Shown here: positions 56,098 through 64,000 of the stretch, one piece after another | Numbering within the stretch: the stretch's first letter is position 1 | Layout: every line of letters starts with the position of its first letter | NCBI GenBank assembly: GCA_002786025.1 | Contig: NHNW01000057.1 | Coordinates: forward strand, 204,351 to 268,350 | Source of the DNA: Zasmidium citrigriseum | Lineage: Eukaryota; Ascomycota; Dothideomycetes; Mycosphaerellales; Mycosphaerellaceae | Direction of reading: 5' to 3' | DNA: 64,000 nucleotides | Position numbers and translations under genes: made by a program | The notes under the pieces: generated by a model | What the model was told of the DNA's origin: nothing | Seen by the model: the letters and a program-made list of their open reading frames with translations, nothing else | Databases searched by the model: none

Positions 56098-56851
56098 GGA
56101 AGGTAACACGATTGAGGAGATGAATTGAGGACGACATGGTAATATCACGAATCTGTAGACATAGACACTCCTATACCCAGAATGAAAGGAAACGCAACGC
56201 AGCTCATCAACACCAAAACATCTCTGCTCACCATTCTTCCCTCACTCTTGTAAGCTTCTGCTCGCACCCCTCGCATCCCCCGTCCAAAACACCTCGCACT
56301 CCACCTCGTCCAGAACAAACACCTCGCAACGATCGTCCCAGCGTACCTGACGATCGATCGTCACAAAATGTTTCATCAACATCGGGGAGCGAAGTCAAAG
56401 AAGCCGTCTGATTGGCCACGCTGATTGCCCATTCAGATTGCCAGAACTTTAAAATGCACCGATGGCCGAAGGGGTGCTTTCACGTGAGGGGTGAATATTT
56501 TGTCTGGGGGAAGGGATGGCAGATGTAGGGAGATTGGATTGTTTGAATTGGAGAGGAAGCGGTGCAAGCGACGTGCTTCTTGGCTGCCGACCAAGTCGCA
56601 AACGAAGAAGTAGCCTTTTGCCTGGAAAGAAGGCAGTGAGAATCTTCTCCAGAACCAGGCAGCTCAGGCAATTGTAAGCAGAGTATCAGCGTTTCAGAAA
56701 AGCGAAGCATCAATCTCTCAAACCCCTTCATTATTACTCTGTCTGCCCTATCATGTACCACCCACAAACGATCGTTCCGCCGAGTTGGCCGCATTCCATC
56801 TTCCATCCCACCCTCACCCACAGCGACCAAGCGGCCTGACAAGCGAATGTC
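56098..56851. other. convergent 3' intergenic region
   Basis: Between the MFS stop and the stop of the Gly-rich protein gene; no gene recognised. Likely right edge of the cluster. Confidence 0.5.
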
Positions 56852-57529
56852 CTAGTAGTATCCATTACCATAGTAGCCACCATTTCCGTAGCCACCATTG
56901 CCGTAGCCGTTGTAATTGTTGTAGCCGCCCTGACTATTGAATGTAAAAGAACAAAAGTCAGCATACTCCTCAGCCCATATATGCAGCGGCACGGCAGACT
57001 TACCCATAGCCATTGTAGTTGTTGTAGCCACCGCCATAGCCACCGTTTCCGTAGCCGTTGTAGTTGTTGTAGCCGCCGCCGTAGCCGCCCTGGCCGTAGC
57101 CGCCATTGCCTAGGACGGTCGATCAGCAAACGTTCAAGACACATCGAGACAGCTTCTCTTACCGTAGCCGTTGTAGTTGTTGTACCCACCCTGGCCATAG
57201 CCGCCGAAGTTGTTGTAGCCGCCCTGACCGTAGCCACCCTGGCCACCCCAGTTGCGGCCCTTGCCTTGCTGGCCCTGTTGGCCGCCCATCTGGCCGCCGA
57301 TTTGGCCACCCTGCATGCCCTGCTTGCCTTGTTCGTGCTGCTGGGCCTGGCCGGCTTGCTCGCCTTGTTCGGCTTGTTCGCCGCGGGGGGTCAGGGCGGC
57401 GGGCTGTTCACGATGTCAGATATGGTATGTCAGATGTTGGACTGGTGGGCGCACCTCAGCGATGGGGCTGGCAAAAGCACCAGTGGCGGCCAAGCCAAGG
57501 AGCGTGGAGACGAGATACTTGATCTGCAT
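56852..57529 (-). CDS. small secreted Gly/Tyr/Asn-rich repeat protein
   Basis: 167 residues; exons 57529-57455, 57403-57163, 57109-57004, 56933-56852; introns 57404-57454 (51 nt), 57110-57162 (53 nt) and 56934-57003 (70 nt). Exon 1 encodes only the signal peptide (MQIKYLVSTLLGLAATGAFASPIAE). Exon 2 begins with a Gln/Glu/Gly stretch (GEQAEQGEQAG...) and passes into GGYGQGGYNN blocks. Exons 3 and 4 continue with GGYNNYNGYG-type repeats, ending YYGNGYY. Each repeat exon starts and ends inside a Gly codon, so the introns interrupt the repeat array neatly. Such low-complexity secreted proteins are often cell-wall or matrix components; function here is unknown. Confidence 0.85.
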
Positions 57530-58704
57530 GATGGATGGTGGTGCTGTTTCGGTTCGAAAGAAGTGAGCGTGTAGAGTCTGGTGTTCTGGCTTGCTTCTGG
57601 TGCTTGGTCTTCTTGTCGTGCTTCACTCAAACCGTCTTACTCTTCATCTTTTATATCTCAATCTTTCGGACTCCCCCAACGGACATGAAGGACAGAGGTT
57701 GCAAACCTGATCCCTAACCAACGGTACATTATCCGAATGCACGAAGGTATACGCATCGCTGGAGGCGTACGCACTCGCCGCATAGCATCGCCTTCGCCCA
57801 GGCCGTCAAACGCTGCACTCGGCAGGATTGGACCGTGCGCGTCCAGTCAACAGATTCCATAAAGTAAGCATTGCCAGCGGACAAGTTGGACCTCAGACGT
57901 GTCTGTGTTTCACGAAGGCCTATGGAGCTGACGCCAAGACATATTCGGTGAAAGATTGTAGCCAGGATGGAGCCTTGCAGGGGTGGGTCAGATAGAGTTC
58001 GTGACGATGAATCCGGGGGATTTGGTGTTTGAGGTTCAAGTTCGTGCAGATTTGGTACGTTTTCTTGGAGGTTGAACATGCACGGCGGCTCTTCCGTACA
58101 GAGCTTGCCGTTGACGTGCATATGTGTGCGATAGAGTTGGTGACGTTGACTTGGAAGCATTGCGTGTCTGCGATTGGGCTCGGGATGTAGCTGTGTGCAC
58201 ATGGACGGCGATTTCTTGAAAACGGTGCTTCTGCTACATACAGTCAGCATATTCTCCACGGGCAGAGAATGGTATGAGTGGTGGGTTGTTGAGCCGCGAC
58301 ATACGCGTTGTTGTTTACGCGTCGTGAACAGCACGCTCTGCAGAAATGTGTTTCGTGAGGTCCATGTTGCAGTCTGGACTGCGTCTGTCTGTCAGCACGT
58401 TGTCCGTAGAATGTGCCCAACAGGCATACAGCCTCCGCAGACTGCTACGTCCCACCTCACTCATACGACGTGCTCCTGTAAGATATGCTGCACGTGAAGC
58501 TTGAAGTTCTCTTTCATGTTGTTGTACAGAGGATGCACTTTCCTGGCTTTTACGCCGGATATCGCCAATCGCTCAGCTGGATGCATAAAAACTCCTCCTC
58601 TACGCTCGTACGCGTCATGTTGAATCATGATGTGGGAATTCCGCTATGCCATGTCATGTCCTTTTCCCTTTCCTTTTCCTCCCATCTTTCAGTCCTTGCT
58701 TTCT
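57530..58704. other. intergenic, no gene seen
   Basis: About 1.2 kb. A 201-codon frame at 57729-58334 (minus) has no domain and unlikely composition and is not called. Confidence 0.5.
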
Positions 58705-59186
58705 TCATGCAAACATGCTGGCTCCACCGCTTTCAATGGCCTCAATCTCAGCCGCGCTCCAGGGCGTGCGGTGGAATCTCTTGGGCAGCTCGCTCCGGTC
58801 AGCGTACTCGCCCTTTGCGATTCGGATCGGCCCCAACTCCTTGGCGCTCTTTCCTCCAATCTCGCCCAGCGGGTGCTGCGGTAGTGCTGCTGCGGAGGGG
58901 GAAGCTGACGGTGCGCTGCTGGCCGGAGATGTTGCGTTTGGTGTGGATTTCAGAGGGCCGTGTTGGGTCGCCTTCTCGCGGTATGAAGCAAATGATTCAG
59001 GGAGTTCGTGGTTCGGGGCGGCTGGGTGGGCGTGCGGCGAGTGGTCGATTTCTGCGCGGAACATAGTCAGTACTGGATCATCATGTGATAGAGCTGCGAC
59101 TGCCTACTCTGAGGAATCTGATGCCGGCGGCCAACAAAACGAATGAGGGGCTGTCGGTGCTGCAAGAGGCGTCGCGTTGCTTGCAT
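58705..59186 (-). CDS. KGD4: 2-oxoglutarate dehydrogenase subunit Kgd4 (Ymr31 / MRPS36 family)
   Basis: 141 residues; exons 59186-59108 and 59051-58705, intron 59052-59107 (56 nt, phase 1). The N-terminus MQATRRLLQHRQPLIRFVGRRHQIPQ is basic and serves as a mitochondrial presequence overlapping the conserved IRFVGRRH core. The C-terminal signature ELPKRFHRTPWSAAEIEAIESGGAS corresponds to the ELPxRF...EIExIxSGGA end of yeast Ymr31/Kgd4. Between them lies a variable Ala/Ser/Pro linker and GEIGGKSAKELGPIRIAKGEY. Family role: tethers the E3 component to the E1-E2 core of the mitochondrial 2-oxoglutarate dehydrogenase complex. A housekeeping gene, marking the end of the accessory cluster. Confidence 0.9.
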
Positions 59187-59449
59187 GGTGATAGTGCTGC
59201 TGGGATCAAGCCGGGTTCTTGGTTGTTGGTGAATTGCAGCGACGAGTCGCTGCTTCCAAGGTAGGCGAGAGAGAGAGAGAGTGAATGAGCTGTCCAAGAG
59301 CGCGCTGCGTGACGTGCGGGCGGAAATGAGAGGCGCCAACGGGTTTTGTATTGCGAACGTCTCTCGCAGTGTTATCGGAGTAACTTTATCAACCACTGCT
59401 CCTCCTTGATCATCCCATTGCGTGACGGCGGCGGTGACGACTGTTTCTA

Positions 59450-62400
59450 GGGCAGTCCAAACCTACACGACTACTTTTTCAAATTTCCCCGCTTCCTTTC
59501 CCGCTTCTTTCCTATTAACAACACTCTCTGTTTTGCTTATAATTACCGCGTATCGGCTCTATATACTTACACTACTACTGCTAACGATAGGACTATATAT
59601 AATATCGAGACAAGTCCTTAGTACGCTCGTTATACGGGTATAGCGGCTTTAATAGTAGCTTTACGTATCGAAGCAGGTATAAAGAAGCCTAACGTACTAT
59701 ACGATTTACTATATAGAATACGAGTAGTATACTAATAAGTACTAGTTTATAAAGGTCGTTTAGTATAGAACGGTTTTTATTACGAAGATAGATAATAGAG
59801 ACTCTAGTAGTCTCTAGCGGGTTCTAGGTCTATCGCTAGCGGTAGTAGTACCTCCCTTACGATACTAGCGACGACACTCTTATCCCTAGTACTCTTCTAC
59901 TAACTACTTTACTTTTAATACTATTACTCTTCTACGAACGACTCTCTTTTATCTTCTACCTTTATAAGGGGGGTTTACGATAGTTTAGTACTATATAGAA
60001 CTTACTATATTAATAGCCTCGTAAGTCGTCCTCGTAATCCGCCTATACTTTGCTAACCGTTTTATAGTACTCCGCTTCGTCGTCTATAGTCTACTAACCC
60101 TAATCTAGGCCCTAGCGATATATAGTAGTCTATTTCCGAGTAAAGATAGTAGTAATAGCTTAACGAGGCCGTACGCGGCGACCGTAGTATACGAAAGAAT
60201 ATAGTAGCTAATCTATAGAAGTACGATACTACTAGTCGTATTATAGAGACCTTAGAAGGGATCGTAGCGCTATAGCTTTACTAGTAGTACCTTTAAGACG
60301 AGTATAGGCCCTATAGGATACTAGCTAATAACGAGAGTATCGTTTATACGTATTGTAAATATAAGAATAAGCCGGTAAGCTATTAAAAGTATCGTAGGAG
60401 TATAGTACTAAGGCTGTCTCTATAGTACTACTAAGCGGGCCTACTAGCTTCTTCTATTTCCCCCTACGAGACGGAGGCTAGCTTAGAGTAGATATTAAAG
60501 ATTGTCGACGAGTTAAATAATATAAGGTACTACTAGTAGCCTAGGTTATATAAGCTATAAACTAATTACGAGTAGGGTATTAATTAAGGATTTAGAGAGA
60601 CTATTTCTCGCTAGTAATAGTTAGTACTAAGACATATAGCGTAAGAACGTCGTTCTTAGAGATCGACTCGCCGCCGTAGAGTAGACGACCTCTAGCCTTA
60701 CGTAGTAGCTTTAGAACTTACTACTTCTAGGAAACAATCTAGTTTACTTCGTAAGGAATATATATAAGAAGTTATTTCTAGGCGGAGCGGAGCGTTCGCT
60801 AGATTAATTAGATATCCCTAAGTTTAACTAGGAACTCGTACTATACTCTATATCGTTATAAGAGTCTTAGTTCGTAAGTTGAAGTTATAGGAAGGGCAAT
60901 CTTTAGATAGGCCTACTATTAATACGTTTTTTAATTATAAATATTCTTGCTTTAAATATTTATACTAAAAATAGGATATCCTTATATTTCTCGAGGAAAA
61001 CTAGCTAGACTATCGTTAGAATACTATAAGTATTATCTTTACTTAGAGACGATTAATCCCTACTATTTTAGAGAAGATCTAATATATATTACTACTAGTA
61101 ATAATATCGTCGTCTTTAAAAGCGTTTTCCTAGAGGTTCTTATATATAACCCTAACCCTAAGAAACCCTTATAGCCTAAGGCTAAGACGCCTCTCCTTTT
61201 AGAGTAAGTAATATAGTAATCTTTTACCTCGCGCTTCCTTCCGCGTCGCGTTCGAGCCGCGTCCTTCTTCTCTTCCTCGTACTCTAACCGATAATAATAT
61301 TACCGATAATAATAATTATAGGCACGAAGTCTACCTTCGTCTAGTCTAAGATCCGGCTATATACTACGAAGAAGCTAGCCCTAAGCTTACCTATATACTA
61401 GTCCTCCTAGAGGATAAGGACCTTACTAGCTAAACTACTAACTATTTTACAAGTTAGTTAAGATCTCTTACCGCTACTATAGTTTCTATACTTACCGATT
61501 CCCTCGTACTATAGCTATAAGGTTAGTACGATCTACTTAATCTTTATACTAAGCTCCTCGTTATAGTATTCCTATAAGTAGTCCTCCTCCGTCGCTATAT
61601 AGGCTATAACGATACGACGCGTACCCTATAGTATTCCGACTACCTTTATTCTATATTACTTCTAGGTCTCTTTAGCCTTAGCTATCGTATACTCGCTAGC
61701 GGTACGCTTTATAGCTACGTACGTCGTAAAGTATTTATAGGAGCTAGTAGGATCGAAGGCGATATTCTTATAATTACTATAGATATAGCGGGGAGGGTTT
61801 ATAACGAAGTAGATAGGCTTAGTACCGTCGAGCTCGTCTAATAGTAGATATATAATTCTTACGGCGTTAGTAATATCGGACTATTAGGTTAGTATTCCCT
61901 TACTTATACTAATATTAGAAGTACTAATAGCAAACTACGCTTATAGTAAAGATCCCTAAACTATATAAAGGTATATCTATAACTATTACTTACGTTCTCT
62001 CGAACTAATATATACTCGAAATCTCCGAGCCTTAGATTATTATATATATACTTTAGAACTAAAATTAGCTAGATAGCTCCGAGCCTCCGACTATTATATA
62101 CGTTCTCTTAAGCTAATATTAGCTAGGTACCTCCGAGCCTTACTTAATCTAGCGTCTATAGTATATACGCTAATAGCTATTCTCCGTTATAATCCCTTAC
62201 TAGTATAGATCTATATTTAAAGTTATCGGATATATCCTCTATAGCTAACTTTCGTAAGGGCTTTACTTAATCTCCTATCTAATAATTCCTTCTTTAGTAG
62301 TTTAGCTATCCTTATAAAGCGAGGATAACCTCCTTTACGATATTAGTAACCTCGATCGATATCTATCCCGCGACGAAAGGAACGGCGATTAGGAGGTATT

Positions 62401-64000
62401 CTCGACCTCTTAACTACCCCCTCTAATACCTACTAAGACGACGATAATAAGCTCTTACTCGATACTAACGACGAACGTCGAGCCGCCCTACGAGTATAAT
62501 AAGCTACTAAAGCGTAAGGCGAGCGAGATAGATAGTACTAATAACGACGACAAGGGCGACGAAGGCGAAGATAAAGATAATAGAGCCTATATCGATAAGA
62601 GCGCCGAGCCGCCTCGCCCTTATAAGAAGGGCTAATACTAGTTATGTAAAACTTTTCCTCTATTAGAACCGAGCCGTACTAACCTTCTATAGCTCCCTGC
62701 TATCGTTAGTAGTATAGTCGATAGGTATAGCGTCGTATACCTCGTCCCTTCTAATATCTGTCCTATACTTCTACTAGGTATCGCTATTCGCGCTTTCTTT
62801 AAGGTCTAGTATCGTATCCTCCCTTAAGGTATCCCTCGCTTAGATAGGCGTAAGATCTATCTTAATTGTCTTAATAATCGGCTTCCTAGTATTAGCTAGT
62901 ACTAGGATAGTCCTAACCGTAGATTCGCCTATTATACTATAAACGCTAGCCCTATTAACTAGGTAGCCCGCGCCTCTACTATCTTATCGTACTAGTCTTA
63001 AGAGTTTCCTAGTACCGCCTACGATATTAAGTAAGTATTAGTAGGCTAAGAGAAGAAGATTAGGAGGCTTAGATATAGCTTAAGATTAATATGCCGTACT
63101 ATACTTTATAATAATATAAGTTGCTTAAGATACGAGGTCTTAAGTATATAGTAATAAGAATACTCTAGGCACTTTGTTTTATGTAATTATTTCCCTTACT
63201 ATTAAAGAGTAGGTAGGAAAGACAATTTCGCCGCGGCGGAGAGAAAATCTACGTACTACGGGTATAAAGCTCTAAATATTAGAGTAGGAAGAGGAGAAAA
63301 AGCGTAATTATATAGGATACTAGGACGCGGTACTATTTTACTTACGCGAACGCCAACGATATTTAAAAATTAAAATACTCTCCTAGCGCGTTAAGCGCGT
63401 AGTAGTTATTTACTCGTATAGCGCTCTACTAGTAAGAAGTACTATCTCTTCTCTACGCGCTATATAGATAAGCGATATAACGTTACACGCTTAGCTAAAG
63501 TATAATATGTCTCCTTATGTAAGTAAAAAGCGCTCTCTATATACTTCGCTTTACGTAGACGATCGAATTCTACCTATTTCCGCCTACCGCGCTACCCTCT
63601 ACCTCCTATCTCCTACGATATTATAAAACTCGCGGCGTTAGGCAATATACTCTTATCGAAGTATATAAGCTAAGAAGCCTACTATTAAGCCTTAAATTTG
63701 TACGACTATAACGGCTCTATCTTACCGCCTTAGGATACTACTAATCGTCGAGTCTCTAGCTTATAGCTAGCGGGCTATCCTTTAGTTTATTATCTCGGCC
63801 TAAGTTCCTTCTATCTACCTTAGTCCGCTTTAATTAGAAGAAGCTTTACGATTAACTTTTATGTAATCCTTAAGCTTATCTCCGCTATTTACTACCTATC
63901 TCCTTTCGAAATAGTATCTTCTTCTTATCTACCCTTTAGACGTAACCTCTAAACTTATATCGAATAGGCGAACCGAGGTAATCGACTATAGTAGTAACGG
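59450..64000. mobile_element. second RIP-mutated repeat block (extends beyond the window)
   Basis: From about 59450 the base use switches to the CA/TG-poor, TA-rich pattern seen at 16433-22296 and stays so to the end. Left edge approximate. No intact frame remains. Around 60340-60830 on the plus strand a long relic reads through if TAG/TAA are taken as former CAG/CAA: about 20 in-frame stops, mostly TAG/TAA in otherwise protein-like, Arg/Leu-rich sequence beginning TYCKYKNKPVSY. Another frame near 62460-62640 (EPPYEYNKLLKRKAS ... EPPRPYKKG) looks like the charged end of an element-encoded protein. Family not recognised; no terminal repeat can be seen because the right end is missing. Confidence 0.65.

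Noticed and set aside
55072..56148. 358-codon minus-strand frame
   Set aside because: Antisense to the MFS exporter; His/Pro/Gly/Glu-rich low-quality sequence.
57729..58334. 201-codon minus-strand frame
   Set aside because: No domain, no supporting splice structure, atypical composition; probably chance.
1..64000. tRNA/rRNA genes, CRISPR arrays, bacterial operon signals
   Set aside because: None seen; the sequence is eukaryotic (spliced genes, fungal families) and no cloverleaf-like or spaced direct-repeat array was noticed by eye.

Overview
The window is nuclear DNA of a filamentous ascomycete. Genes have short introns (47-91 nt, GT-AG, one GC-AG), Zn2Cys6 regulators and a non-reducing polyketide synthase (PKS). 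Repeats carry the footprint of repeat-induced point mutation (RIP): CA/TG depleted, TA enriched, Gln/Trp codons turned into stops. The gene set resembles plant-associated Dothideomycetes (Mycosphaerella relatives), but the species is inference. Exon boundaries below were worked out by hand from splice signals, reading phase and protein continuity; almost every model closes to an exact multiple of three.

Layout. 1-13.8 kb: a 5'-truncated Zn2Cys6-type regulator, a secreted YVTN beta-propeller, an SDR, an orphan nuclear-looking Cys-cluster protein, an F-box/2EXR-like protein, a broken CVNH lectin gene, an NTF2-like protein and an NmrA-like reductase. 14.1-16.3 kb: a full Zn2Cys6 regulator. 16.43-22.30 kb: a 5.86-kb RIP-mutated element bounded by 30-bp terminal inverted repeats (27/30 identical). 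22.5-56.1 kb: an anthraquinone-type biosynthetic cluster. 56.9-59.2 kb: a secreted Gly/Tyr/Asn-rich protein and the mitochondrial 2-oxoglutarate dehydrogenase subunit Kgd4. About 59.45 kb to the end: a second RIP-mutated block that runs out of the window.

The cluster has almost every gene type of the monodictyphenone/emodin (mdp) pathway: PKS without thioesterase (mdpG type), metallo-beta-lactamase thioesterase (mdpF type), EthD decarboxylase plus DUF1772 anthrone oxygenase (the two halves of mdpH, here separate convergent genes), SnoaL-like protein (mdpB type), FAD monooxygenase (mdpD type), AflR-like regulator (mdpE type), AflJ/AflS-like co-regulator (mdpA type), acyl-CoA-synthetase-like enzyme (mdpI type), NmrA-like oxidoreductase (mdpK type) and a questin-oxidase-like protein (mdpL type). 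Additions are a P450, three SDRs and an MFS exporter. The expected route is PKS plus external thioesterase to an atrochrysone-type acid, decarboxylation, anthrone oxidation to an emodin-like anthraquinone, then tailoring. The product itself cannot be read from sequence.

The most novel items are (1) a single 817-residue protein fusing a SAM methyltransferase to a questin-oxidase-like domain, joining two chemistries that are consecutive in the geodin route (emodin methylation, then questin ring opening); (2) a palindromic element, TCGGG-NN-CCCGA and close variants, in many cluster promoters, and also before the NmrA gene at 13.8 kb on the far side of the transposon, which suggests that the cluster was split by the insertion; (3) an SAT domain whose GXCXG nucleophile is Gly; (4) a P450 without the usual I-helix acid/Thr pair.
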